Assembly (NCBI RefSeq): GCF_018362975.1
Contig: NZ_CP074371.1
Span: 3,348,001-3,412,000 of the forward strand
DNA: 64,000 nt
Reading direction: 5' to 3'
Source: Nocardia tengchongensis
GTDB taxonomy: Bacteria; Actinomycetota; Actinomycetes; Mycobacteriales; Mycobacteriaceae
Under the pieces are notes generated by a model. It was not told the DNA's origin. It saw only the letters and a list, made by a program, of their open reading frames with translations, and did not search any database. Position 1 is the first letter of the stretch. Each line of letters opens with the position of its first letter. Positions 17,155-25,672 of the stretch are shown here, piece after piece. The translations under genes were made by a program, and so were the position numbers.

Positions 17155-19112
17155 CGATCGGTCTCCCAGGGGTTCGCAGGGGCGGGGGGAGCGCCGGCGC
17201 CGTGATCACGGCCCGTCGCGACATCCGGGGCCTCGGCGGGCGGGGCGGCGGAATATGTAGTGGCACCGGCCTTCTCGCGGATATCGATGCCCCGCCGGAC
17301 CGCGTCCATCAGCGACCGCGGCAGCAGCGACGCATCGCCCTCCGCGCCGAGGCCGAGCGGATCCTGCCGGGTGGACACCGTAGGAACCCGTCCCCCGACC
17401 GGTTCGGGTGCCGGCGGATCGAGATTGGTCAGCGGCGAAGACGCTGGGCCGGTGGGGGTTTCACGACCGGAGACGGCGCGCTGGAAGGCGCCCATGGCAG
17501 ACGGCGCGGCGGGCGGGCGAGGCGGCGGCGGGACCGCCGGGGCGGCCAGACCCTCCGGATGCACGGCGGCGAGGGTGCTGCCCCGCTGCCGCTTCGGCAA
17601 ACCGCTGGAAGTCGCTGCCTGTCCGGCGAATTCATCGCCGGACGGTGCACCGCCCGCTACGGGACCGCTGCCAGTAGGGCTCTCCTGCGCGGGTGCGGCG
17701 GGGGGCTGGGTGAAGCGTTCGAACCCGTCGACCCGCGCCGCGGTGGCATCGGCCGCGAGATGGTCGGATCCGCGTGCCCGTGCCGGAGCGGTGGGATCGC
17801 CGGGGGCCGTGGTGAATCGCTCGGAGCTTTGGACCTGCGGCGCTGCGTGGGAGTCGTGGTGGACTGTGGTGGCGGGCTCGCGTTCCCGCAACGGAGCAGG
17901 GGCAGCGTCTGCTCTGGCCGGTTCGATCGGTCGCGCTGCGGTGCGGGAGGGTTGGGGCGCTGCGGGTTCGGCGGCGTCCACCGGGGTGAGGCGGCTGAGG
18001 GTGCCGGACTGGCGTTCCAGGCGGGTGGTCAGTTCGCGGGGGATCACCACGACAACGGCGGTGCCGCCGATCGCGGAGGGGCGGTAGCTGACGGTCAGGT
18101 CGTGTTTGCGGGCCAGGTGGCCGACCACGGCCAGGCCCAGGCGGGTGCCCGACAGGGAGGAGAGATCGGTGTCGGCGCGGGGGCCCGCCACCGCGGATTC
18201 GGCTCTGCGGAGCGCGGATTCGCTCATCACCAGGCCGCTGTCCTCGATGGTGATCACCACGCCCGCGGGCACCTCGGTGGCGTAGACGTGCACCTCGGTG
18301 GTGGGCGGGGAGAAGTTGCAGGCATTGTCGAGCAGTTCGGCCAGCGCGTGCATGACGCCCTCGGCGGCGTGGCCCGCGACGGCGATCTCGGTGACCGCCC
18401 GCAGCCGCACCCGCTGATATCCGGCGACCCGGCCCATGGCTCCGCGCAGGATCGACTCCATGGCAATGGGTTTCGCCCAGCGGCGGCCCGAACGCGCGCC
18501 GCTGAGCACCGCGATGCTGTCGGCCAGCCGCCCGGCCTGGGCGGTGCGGTGGTCCAGTTCCAGCAGGTCGGACAGCACCTTCGGGTCGGCGTGCCGGTGC
18601 TCCATCTCGCGCAGCTCGGCCAGCATGGAGGTGCTCATGGCCTGCATGCGGCCCGCCGCCCCGGCGAACGCGGCCAGCGCGGCGGCCCGGCGGTGCTCGT
18701 TCTCCTTGGCGGCCCGCGCCTGCTCGGCGGCGTGTTCACCGATGCTGTGAATCCTGGCCTCGGACTCGGTGATTCGCGCCTGGGCGGCGGAGATGGTCGC
18801 GGCCACCCGGGCGTCGGCCTGCGCGGTGTAGGCGTGGGCTTCCTGCCGCACCGCCCGCACCCGGTCGCGGTAGTACGCGGCCGCGGTGACCGCGCCGGTC
18901 AGCAACAGCGCGGCGACGCTCGCCCCGATCGCCAGGGGAACCCGGAATTCGCTGGGGGAGAGCAGAACCGCGACCGCCACCGTGACGGCGGTGATCACCA
19001 GGGCGACGGCCGCGATCGCATACGGCGGGCGCTGACTCCGAACGGTGTGCTGTTCCCCATTCGGCGGATTGACTGATTCCGACACGCTCCGCACTTCCGA
19101 ACTCACGTCCAC
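17151..19112 (-). CDS. cvnA: Conservon sensor histidine kinase-like protein
   Basis: A 653-aa membrane protein, first gene of the conservon. Two transmembrane helices (about 31-52 and 58-80) are followed by a coiled-coil (about 85-140), a dimerisation region with LLELDHRTAQAGRLADSIAVLSG (about 183-205, His188 at the phosphoacceptor-like place), and an HATPase domain: N-box ELLDNACNFSPP (259-270), EDSGLVM (290-296) and GTRLGLAVVGHLARKH. A long Pro/Ala-rich disordered tail follows (about 375-653). No response regulator is encoded nearby; conservon kinases act with CvnB-D instead. The GTG at 19112 is used; a GTG two codons on is equally possible. Confidence 0.87.
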   Translation of the reverse strand: MDVSSEVRSVSESVNPPNGEQHTVRSQRPPYAIAAVALVITAVTVAVAVLLSPSEFRVPLAIGASVAALLLTGAVTAAAYYRDRVRAVRQEAHAYTAQADARVAATISAAQARITESEARIHSIGEHAAEQARAAKENEHRRAAALAAFAGAAGRMQAMSTSMLAELREMEHRHADPKVLSDLLELDHRTAQAGRLADSIAVLSGARSGRRWAKPIAMESILRGAMGRVAGYQRVRLRAVTEIAVAGHAAEGVMHALAELLDNACNFSPPTTEVHVYATEVPAGVVITIEDSGLVMSESALRRAESAVAGPRADTDLSSLSGTRLGLAVVGHLARKHDLTVSYRPSAIGGTAVVVVIPRELTTRLERQSGTLSRLTPVDAAEPAAPQPSRTAARPIEPARADAAPAPLREREPATTVHHDSHAAPQVQSSERFTTAPGDPTAPARARGSDHLAADATAARVDGFERFTQPPAAPAQESPTGSGPVAGGAPSGDEFAGQAATSSGLPKRQRGSTLAAVHPEGLAAPAVPPPPRPPAAPSAMGAFQRAVSGRETPTGPASSPLTNLDPPAPEPVGGRVPTVSTRQDPLGLGAEGDASLLPRSLMDAVRRGIDIREKAGATTYSAAPPAEAPDVATGRDHGAGAPPAPANPWETDR

Positions 19113-19285
19113 CAGGACGTTCGCCCCGATGCCCCCGACCGCGCCCGCCCGCGGGAGCCGTGCGAAATGCCCGGACCGGCAAGCGGATTCGGTTCTGCCG
19201 GTCGCAGCATAAGCGCACCGGGCGAGCGGCGCTACCCGAGCGCGTACCCAGGCTCAAACATCGGTCCCATTCGCTGGGACATCGC

Positions 19286-19918
19286 TCAGACGCGGGCGAA
19301 AACCCGTGGCCGGGTGGAGGAATAGCCGAACGTCAGCACCGCCGCCAGATACAGCAGCAACGCCGCGGCGGGCAGCACCAGGCCGATGCCCGCGATCAGA
19401 TCGAAACCGACGAATCCCGCCACGGCCTGTAGGCTCTCCCGGCGCGCGTACTCGGCGTCGAAGCCGGGCTCGAACAGTTCGGGATTGCGGCGCAACGCCG
19501 TCCACATGACGAACCACGCCGCCGCCTGCAACGCGCCCACCACACCGTAGAAGGCGGTCGCCACCTTGGCGTTCCAGCCGCCGTCCTCGAGGTGATGGGC
19601 CAGCACCGTGGTCGGGAACGGCAGGAACGCCACCGCCAGGAGCAGCAGCAGATTGCCGCAGTGCAGCAGTCCGTCCATGGCGCGGACCCGGCTGAAGAAG
19701 CGGTGGTGGCACAGCCAGATCACGCCGATGGTCAGGAACGATCCGGCGTAGGCGAGATAGCTGGGCCACAGCCCGGTCAGCTCGTGCCACAGCGAGCCGC
19801 CTTCGGTGTCGGGGAGCCGGATCTCCAGGACCAGCAGGGTGATCGCGATGGCCATGACACCGTCGCTGAAGGCCTCGACACGGGTGGTGTCGGAGAGCCG
19901 GGATTCGGGGTAACGCAT
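19286..19918 (-). CDS. TMEM175-family (DUF1211) potassium-channel-like protein
   Basis: A 210-aa membrane protein with the family motif FSDG in helix 1 (VEAFSDGVMAIAITLLVLEIRLP), followed by five further hydrophobic segments: six helices in total, the bacterial single-repeat TMEM175 layout. Bacterial members form tetrameric K+ channels. A conserved HHRFFSRV lies after helix 3. ATG at 19918 begins the family N-terminus; the longer open frame is shadow sequence. Followed upstream by a second, unrelated membrane gene on the same strand, 23 bases away. Confidence 0.85.
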   Translation of the reverse strand: MRYPESRLSDTTRVEAFSDGVMAIAITLLVLEIRLPDTEGGSLWHELTGLWPSYLAYAGSFLTIGVIWLCHHRFFSRVRAMDGLLHCGNLLLLLAVAFLPFPTTVLAHHLEDGGWNAKVATAFYGVVGALQAAAWFVMWTALRRNPELFEPGFDAEYARRESLQAVAGFVGFDLIAGIGLVLPAAALLLYLAAVLTFGYSSTRPRVFARV

Positions 19919-19941
19919 GCGGCCATTATCGATCGAACCGG

Positions 19942-20658
19942 TCAGGCCTCGAGGTCGCCGAGCTCCTGTTGGCGCAGACGGACACTCGCGAGCAGCGACC
20001 CCAGCGCGAAGCCGAAGATGGGGACGCTGACGATCGGCGACCACGAATGCACTTGCGGACCGGCCGGCCGCAACAGCGTCACCACCCGCATCACCGCCAG
20101 CGTCACACCGCTCAACCCGGCGAACATGAACAGCGACAACGGCAACCGGAACGGCGGCGGCGCGGTGCGCTGACTCAGCACCGCCGCGGCCACCACCGCG
20201 CCGTTCACCGCGATACCCGCCAGCGCCAGGATCCACTTGTGCGTCTCGATGGTCAGGTACGACGGATGCAGCGGGTCGTAGGTCAACAACAGCGCCGCCG
20301 CGAGCGCGACCAGCCCGACGTAGAACGCCCGCTTCAACAGCGGCCGACTCCACAGGTCGGCCACCGTCACTCCGATCAGCGCGCCCGCGCCGACCAGCGC
20401 CAGATCCGCGACCAGCCCGGCGAAACCCTCGAAATGCCCGCTCGGCAGCGCCAATTCGTCGGCCGAGCCGTTGATCGCGGGCGTACGCAGGACCGCCCAC
20501 AGCGCCAGCAACGCCATGGCGATGGTGAAGGGCCGGGATTCGGCGGACCGCCAGCGCGGCAACCGGGCGATCGTCGCGGCGATCGCGCTCAGGGCGGCCA
20601 GCAGGGGCACCGCATTGTTCATCCAGACGGCATCGCTCACCGCAGCGACAGTGGTCAT
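19942..20658 (-). CDS. Uncharacterised seven-helix membrane protein
   Basis: About 238 aa with roughly seven hydrophobic helices, short charged loops and a cytoplasmic end QQELGDLEA. No motif that I recognise. Candidate starts are ATG at 20658, GTG at 20676 and TTG at 20682; an AGGTGAG lies about 14 bases before 20658. It precedes the TMEM175-like gene by 23 bases on the same strand and the two are likely co-transcribed. Whether it modulates the channel is speculation. Confidence 0.5.
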   Translation of the reverse strand: MTTVAAVSDAVWMNNAVPLLAALSAIAATIARLPRWRSAESRPFTIAMALLALWAVLRTPAINGSADELALPSGHFEGFAGLVADLALVGAGALIGVTVADLWSRPLLKRAFYVGLVALAAALLLTYDPLHPSYLTIETHKWILALAGIAVNGAVVAAAVLSQRTAPPPFRLPLSLFMFAGLSGVTLAVMRVVTLLRPAGPQVHSWSPIVSVPIFGFALGSLLASVRLRQQELGDLEA

Positions 20659-20774
20659 CGAAGCGAGAGGGCTCACCTGCAACAGCCTGGCCTGGGCCGC
20701 ACCGCGAGTGGGTTTGTTCCGCGGCGTGTCCGCGGTTTCTTTTCGCCCGGAGCGAAACCGCCGGAGTCCCGCTT

Positions 20775-20796
20775 GACCTCAACATATGTCGAGGTT
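20775..20796. promoter_or_regulatory. 22-bp palindrome in front of the quinone reductase gene
   Basis: Two 11-bp arms meeting at ACAT|ATGT with two mismatched pairs (GACCTCAACAT and ATGTCGAGGTT). It lies about 50 bases before the reductase start and would overlap its promoter. The same core octamer occurs in front of two other enzyme genes at 5692 and 7273. Confidence 0.55.
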
Positions 20797-20846
20797 GGAG
20801 GGTAGGTGCATCGACGCTCCGTCGAAAGCGAAAGGGAGGCAGCGAG

Positions 20847-21836
20847 ATGCGTGTGGTGCAGGTCAAGGAATTCGGTGGACCCGAAGTGCTGACGGTGGAC
20901 GAGGTCGCGGAACCGGTCGCCGGTCCCGGCGAAGTCGTGGTGCGGGTCGCGGCCGCGGACGTGATGTTCCTGGACACGATGCTGCGCAGCGGCATGGCCC
21001 AGGCCTTCTTCCCGGCCGAACCGCCGTTCGTGCCCGGCGGCGCGGTGACCGGCACCGTCGAGTCCGTCGGCGCGGACGTCGACCCCGCCTGGATCGGCAA
21101 GCGGGTCGCCACCGCGACCGCGGCCAGCGGCATCGGCGGCGGCCTGCCGATCGGCGGCTACGCCGAGCTCGCCCTGGCCAAGGTCGAGACCTTGGCGGAG
21201 ATCCCCGACCAGCTGAGTTTCGAACAGGCCGCCGCCCTCGTCCACGACGGCCGCACCGTGTTCGCCATCGCCGACCGCGCCGCCATCGGGCCCGGACAGT
21301 GGGTGCTGATCACCGCCGCCGCGGGCGGATTGGGCACGCTGCTGATCCAATTGGCCCGCACGGCCGGCGCGCGGGTCATCGCCGCCGCCCGCGGTGAAGC
21401 GAAACTCGCGCTGGCGCAACGGCTCGGCGCGCACGAGGTGATCGACTACTCCGAATCCGGCTGGGCCGAGCGGGTACGGGAACGCACCGGCGGCGTCGCG
21501 GTGGTCCTCGACGGCGCGGGCGGCGAGATCGGCCGTGCGGCATCGGCCGCGGTCGCGCCCGGCGGTCTGCTCATCGCCTACGGTAACGCCGCCGGTGGCT
21601 TCGCCGCGGTGGACGCGGAATCCGCTGCCGCCCAGGGCGTCACCGTCGTGTCCCTGTTCGACCTCACGGCCTCGGGCACCGACTGGCTCGCGCTGCACCG
21701 GCGCGCGCACGCCGAGGTCGCGGCCGGTCGCCTGGAGGTCGTCATCGGTCAGACCTTCCCGCTCGACCAGGCCGGCGCGGCGCACACCGCCATCGGGTCC
21801 CGCGCGGCCGTCGGCCGCACCCTGCTCAAGGTCTGA
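20847..21836 (+). CDS. Zinc-independent NADPH:quinone reductase-like dehydrogenase
   Basis: A 329-aa MDR-superfamily protein. GroES-like N-terminal half (GPEVLTVDEVAEPVAGPGEVVVRVAAADVMFLDTMLRSG) and Rossmann half with AAAGGLGTLLIQLARTAGARV near residues 155-175; TAAAGGLG is the NADPH-binding loop of quinone oxidoreductases. The zinc-binding Cys residues of alcohol dehydrogenases are absent. Likely one-step reduction of quinones or enones. GGGAGGCAGCGAG precedes the ATG. Monocistronic, with a palindromic operator candidate upstream. Confidence 0.87.
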   Translation: MRVVQVKEFGGPEVLTVDEVAEPVAGPGEVVVRVAAADVMFLDTMLRSGMAQAFFPAEPPFVPGGAVTGTVESVGADVDPAWIGKRVATATAASGIGGGLPIGGYAELALAKVETLAEIPDQLSFEQAAALVHDGRTVFAIADRAAIGPGQWVLITAAAGGLGTLLIQLARTAGARVIAAARGEAKLALAQRLGAHEVIDYSESGWAERVRERTGGVAVVLDGAGGEIGRAASAAVAPGGLLIAYGNAAGGFAAVDAESAAAQGVTVVSLFDLTASGTDWLALHRRAHAEVAAGRLEVVIGQTFPLDQAGAAHTAIGSRAAVGRTLLKV

Positions 21837-21917
21837 CCGTCATCGGCGTGTCGTGAACATTCGCCCAGTTCCGGGTAGCAAGGTGGCACCGGGTGCTACG
21901 CGACACGGAGGTGGGCG

Positions 21918-22649
21918 ATGGGCAGGCGGGCAGGTGTGGTCGCGAGCGTGGCGGCCGGAGTGTGGCTGGCGGCAGCGGGAATCGCGGTCGCGCAGCCCGC
22001 GCTCGACCCCGGCACCTTCGATGCCTCACACATCCCGCCGCGCACCGCGTTCGCGGTGCGCACCATGGTCCCGGGCGCGGGCTGGGGCACCGCCAACCAG
22101 TACCAGGAGCGCGCGGCCCTGTCGCTGGCCAAGCTCTACCTCGCCGATTTCGCGCTCAAGCACGGTGACGGTTCGGCGGAGGACCGCGACCTGGGCGAGC
22201 GCATGATCCGCAAGTCCGACGACGCGGCCGCGGACCGCATCGCCGCGAAGTATCCGTACGCCATCGACTCCGAGGCCGCGGAGTACCACCTGCGCGCCAC
22301 CCACGGCCAGGGCAACTGGGAACTGTCCACCACCAGCACCGCCGACATCGCCGACTTCCTCGCCGCCAAACTCCGCGACGAACCCGACAGTCCGATCCTG
22401 GCGTGGATGGAGCAGCCCGCCGAGCGCGCCGCCGATGGCACCCGGCAGGACTGGGGGACCGCCCGGCTGCCGCAGGTGTACGGAACCAAATGGGGCTGGG
22501 CCGATCTCGGTGACCCGGAGGTCGCCTCGGTGTCGTTCGGCCCCGGCTTCACCGTGGCGGCCCACACCTACGGCACCCCCGAACAGCAGACCGAGGACGT
22601 CCTTGCGGCCTGGTCGACCGTGCTGCCCGAAATGAGCCCCAAGCGCTGA
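21918..22649 (+). CDS. Secreted beta-lactamase/PBP-fold protein
   Basis: A 243-aa exported protein. Signal peptide MGRRAGVVASVAAGVWLAAAGIAVAQP, cleavage likely after AVA. The mature part has the spacing of a class A-like serine hydrolase: SLAK (SxxK) near residue 73, SDD (in place of SDN) near 98, and GTKWGWAD near 195 in place of KTG. The loss of the Thr/Ser of KTG suggests it is not an efficient beta-lactamase; a peptidoglycan-binding or divergent hydrolase role is possible. RBS GGAGG lies eight bases before the ATG. Confidence 0.55.
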   Translation: MGRRAGVVASVAAGVWLAAAGIAVAQPALDPGTFDASHIPPRTAFAVRTMVPGAGWGTANQYQERAALSLAKLYLADFALKHGDGSAEDRDLGERMIRKSDDAAADRIAAKYPYAIDSEAAEYHLRATHGQGNWELSTTSTADIADFLAAKLRDEPDSPILAWMEQPAERAADGTRQDWGTARLPQVYGTKWGWADLGDPEVASVSFGPGFTVAAHTYGTPEQQTEDVLAAWSTVLPEMSPKR

Positions 22650-22669
22650 CCCGGACGACGGGAACCCGG

Positions 22670-23752
22670 CTACCGCGTGCGGAGCTTGCCGGCCATGATG
22701 GCCAGTCGCTCCGAGAGGGGAGCCGAGATCTCGTCCGGGGTCATGGCCGTCGGGTCGTCACACCACACGAAGATGCCTGAGCCGATCAATTGGGGCCGAC
22801 TGGATTCGGGCAGTGTGCTGAGGTCGACGAAGATGCGCGGATTCCAGAACTCGAGCAGAGCCGGTGGGGTGTCGAGGCCGGCGGCCGGTCCGCCGGTGAC
22901 GAAGTAGGTGGGCGTGAAACCGGCATTGACCAAGCGGTTTCCATTGGCGGCGAGCTCGGCGGGCGCGCGTCCGGTGCGGATCCACGGCGCGGTGCCGGCG
23001 GACCAGTAGTCCACGATGACCGACGGGTCGAGGCCGAGCGGGCCGGGCCAGTTCAGGCCGTCGTTCCAGACGATCGGGGTCTTGCCCGACGCGCCCAGAA
23101 TGCCCGAAGCCCACGTGATGTAGTCGCGTACCGCGTACGGGCTCAACTGCGGGTAGCGGCCGAAATCGCTGACATATTCATCCGCGCCGAGGTGCCAGTA
23201 CGGGCCGGGGAACAGCGGCAGGAACTCGCGCAGCAGATCGCCCATGAGCCGGTAGGCCGCCGGGTTGGACAGGTCGATCTTGGTGGCCGGTCCGCCGAGC
23301 AGCGAATCCTGTTGCGCCTCCAGCGGTGTGGTGTGCGCCGGCACGAGCTGGAGTTCGGGATGGTTCGTGAGGATCTGACCCATATGGCTGGGCATGTCGA
23401 TCTCCGGCACGACCGTGATGCCGTAGCTGTCCGCGTAGGTGACCAGCGCGCGGATCTCGTCCTTGGAATAGGTCTGCGCCGAGTTCACCTCCGGATGGGT
23501 GTCGCTGCGCAGCCGGAACCCCTGGTTGTCGGACAGATGCAGATGCAGCGTGTTCATCCCCAGGGCCGACAGCTCCCGCACCCGCGCCTCGAGCCAGTCG
23601 ATCGGAAAGTACTCGCGGCCGGTATCGACCATGAGCTGACGCCACGGGTACCCGTCCGCCACTGGCTGCGCCTCGACCGGTGCAGCGGTGAGCATCGCGG
23701 TGGTGAGTGCGGCGGCGGCGATGACCAACCGGCGCTTCACGTTTCCCGTCAT
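22670..23752 (-). CDS. Secreted beta-N-acetylhexosaminidase (GH20)
   Basis: A 360-aa exported glycoside hydrolase. Signal peptide MTGNVKRRLVIAAAALTTAMLTAAPVEA. The GH20 barrel is complete: DTGREYFPIDWL near 43, LHLHLSDNQGFRLRSDTHPEV near 70-90, PEIDMPSHM, and the catalytic pair in WHLGADEY (Asp then Glu). It removes terminal GlcNAc or GalNAc from chitin or peptidoglycan fragments. No separate carbohydrate-binding module. ATG at 23752 is used because it begins the signal peptide. Divergent from an MFS gene; the shared region contains the operator boxes described there. Confidence 0.9.
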   Translation of the reverse strand: MTGNVKRRLVIAAAALTTAMLTAAPVEAQPVADGYPWRQLMVDTGREYFPIDWLEARVRELSALGMNTLHLHLSDNQGFRLRSDTHPEVNSAQTYSKDEIRALVTYADSYGITVVPEIDMPSHMGQILTNHPELQLVPAHTTPLEAQQDSLLGGPATKIDLSNPAAYRLMGDLLREFLPLFPGPYWHLGADEYVSDFGRYPQLSPYAVRDYITWASGILGASGKTPIVWNDGLNWPGPLGLDPSVIVDYWSAGTAPWIRTGRAPAELAANGNRLVNAGFTPTYFVTGGPAAGLDTPPALLEFWNPRIFVDLSTLPESSRPQLIGSGIFVWCDDPTAMTPDEISAPLSERLAIMAGKLRTR

Positions 23753-23828
23753 GGGAATCGAGTGTCCTCCAGGTGGGGGACTTCGTGTGTGACCGGGGAC
23801 ACATGGCAGGACCTTGCATCCGGAAGAG

Positions 23829-23859
23829 TTGTGTACACACAATAGTTGTGTGCATACAA
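23829..23859. promoter_or_regulatory. Two tandem operator boxes for a MarR-type repressor
   Basis: TTGTGTACACACAA (23829-23842) and TTGTGTGCATACAA (23846-23859) differ at two positions and start 17 bases apart. Each is near-palindromic. They overlap the start of the exporter gene, whose operon ends with a MarR gene, so autoregulation by that protein is the simplest reading. Confidence 0.65.
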
Positions 23860-25226
23860 CCGTTGAGGGGCTGGACTCGCGCCGGAAGACGATCATCCTG
23901 GTCACCTGCTGCCTGAGCCTGCTGATCTCGTCCATGGACGCGACCATCGTGAACGTCGCCATCCCGACCATCCGTGACGATCTGGGCGCGCCGCTGTCGC
24001 GGCTGCAATGGATCGTCGACGTCTACACGCTGACCCTCGCCAGCCTGCTCATGCTCTCGGGCGCGGCCGCCGACCGCTTCGGGCGCAAGCGGGTGTTCCG
24101 GATCGGGCTGCTCACCTTCGCCGCCGGGTCACTGCTGTGCAGCATCTCGCCGAGCATCGAGATCCTCATCGGCGCGCGGTTCGTGCAGGCCGTCGGCGGC
24201 TCCATGCTGAATCCCGTTGCCATGTCCATCATTACGACCACCTTCACCGGCCGGGTGGAGCGGGCGCGCGCGGTCGGGGTGTGGGGTGCGGTGGTCGGCA
24301 TCTCGACGGCCTTGGGGCCCATGGTCGGCGGCGTACTCATCGACAGTCTGGGCTGGCAATCGGTGTTCTGGATCAACCTGCCCATCGTCGCGGTGGCGTT
24401 CGCGCTGACCACCATCTTCGTGCCGGAATCGAAGTCGGCCAATCCGCGCGGCATGGATCCGATCGGGCAGCTACTGGCCATCGCGGCGCTGTTCACGCTG
24501 GTGTTCGGGCTGATCGAAGGCAAGCCCGCGGTGTTCCTCGTCGCGGCGGCGGCGCTGGCCGGATTCCTGTGGCACGAGTCGCGGCACCGGTCGCCGTTCA
24601 TCGACCTGCGCTTCTTCCGCAGCTTCCCGTTCTCCTCGGCCACCCTGATCGCGGTCTGCTCGTTCGCGGCGCTCGGGGCGTTCCTGTTCAGCATGTCGAT
24701 GTATCTGCAAGGCGCCCGGCACTTCTCGGCCGTGCACACCGGACTGCTGTATCTGCCGATGGCGCTGGGCATGCTGGTCTTCTCGCCGCTGTCGGGACGA
24801 CTGGTGGGCCGCTACGGCACCCGCCCGTCGCTGCTGGCCTCCGGCTCCTTGATGGCCGTGTCCGCGGTCCTGCTCACCCTGCTGCGCGCCGACACCCCGA
24901 TCTGGCAGTTGGTCATCACCTTCGCGCTGTTCGGCATCGGCTTCGGCATGGTCAACGCGCCCATCACCACCACCGCGGTCAGCGGCATGCCGCTGGATCG
25001 GGCGGGCGCGGCCGCGGCGGTCGCCTCCACCAGCCGGCAGGTCGGGGTGAGCCTGGGTGTGGCACTGTGTGGTGCGCTCACCGGTGCCGGATTGTGGTGG
25101 ACCATCAGTGGATTCGCCGTGGCCGTCATCGGGCTCGGAGTCGCCGCCACTACCGACTGGGCGTACCGCTCGCGAGACCGGGTCGCGCCCCTGCTGGAAC
25201 AGAAGGTCCCCGTTCATGCCGGATGA
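23850..25226 (+). CDS. DHA2-family drug exporter (EmrB/QacA-like MFS)
   Basis: About 458 aa with 14 predicted helices. Motif C-like region and motif A loop (GAAADRFGRKRVFRIG near residue 60) are present, as is motif D1 (MDATIVNVAIPTIRDDLG) of the DHA2 group. Proton-driven export of drugs or dyes; substrate unknown. The start is uncertain: GTG at 23850 lies inside the second operator box with no room for a Shine-Dalgarno, consistent with leaderless translation; TTG at 23814 would put both operator boxes inside the coding region. The end overlaps the MarR gene by 11 bases. Confidence 0.82.
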   Translation: MHTTVEGLDSRRKTIILVTCCLSLLISSMDATIVNVAIPTIRDDLGAPLSRLQWIVDVYTLTLASLLMLSGAAADRFGRKRVFRIGLLTFAAGSLLCSISPSIEILIGARFVQAVGGSMLNPVAMSIITTTFTGRVERARAVGVWGAVVGISTALGPMVGGVLIDSLGWQSVFWINLPIVAVAFALTTIFVPESKSANPRGMDPIGQLLAIAALFTLVFGLIEGKPAVFLVAAAALAGFLWHESRHRSPFIDLRFFRSFPFSSATLIAVCSFAALGAFLFSMSMYLQGARHFSAVHTGLLYLPMALGMLVFSPLSGRLVGRYGTRPSLLASGSLMAVSAVLLTLLRADTPIWQLVITFALFGIGFGMVNAPITTTAVSGMPLDRAGAAAAVASTSRQVGVSLGVALCGALTGAGLWWTISGFAVAVIGLGVAATTDWAYRSRDRVAPLLEQKVPVHAG

Positions 25227-25635
25227 CACGCCCACCACCGACCAGGTCTGGCGGCAGCTCACCCACCTGGTGATGGACACCCGCGACGGCTGGAAACGCG
25301 CGGTGGTCGAGCGAACCGGCATGCCGTTCAGCCGGATTCGCATCCTGCGCCGGCTGCTGCCCGGCCCGCTCACCGCCAAGGAGCTGGCCCGGGCGGCCAC
25401 CATGGACGCGCCCGCCACCACGGTCGTGGTCAACGACCTGGAGGAACGCGGGCTGGTGACCCGCGAGATCGATCCGGCCAACCGGCGCACCAAGCTGATC
25501 TCGCTCACCGCGGCGGGCCGCGAGACGGTGGCCGACGCCCTCGCCACACCCGACCCCGCGCCCGCGGAATTGGCCGATCTGACCCCGGCCGACCTGCGCA
25601 CTCTCCACCAGATCCTGCGCAAACTCGAACACTGA
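25216..25635 (+). CDS. MarR-family transcriptional regulator
   Basis: A 139-aa winged-helix protein: RIRILRRLLPGPLTAKELARAATMDAPATTVVVNDLEERGLVTREIDPANRRTKLISLTAAG contains the recognition helix and the wing (DPANRRTKLISLT). The ATG at 25216 lies within the end of the exporter gene, so the two are translationally coupled. The two TTGTGT boxes at the exporter promoter are its probable binding sites. Probably releases DNA when bound by an exporter substrate. Confidence 0.88.
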   Translation: MPDDTPTTDQVWRQLTHLVMDTRDGWKRAVVERTGMPFSRIRILRRLLPGPLTAKELARAATMDAPATTVVVNDLEERGLVTREIDPANRRTKLISLTAAGRETVADALATPDPAPAELADLTPADLRTLHQILRKLEH

Positions 25636-25672
25636 CTTACCTCGCCGTGATTGAACCGTTATCGTTTGATCC

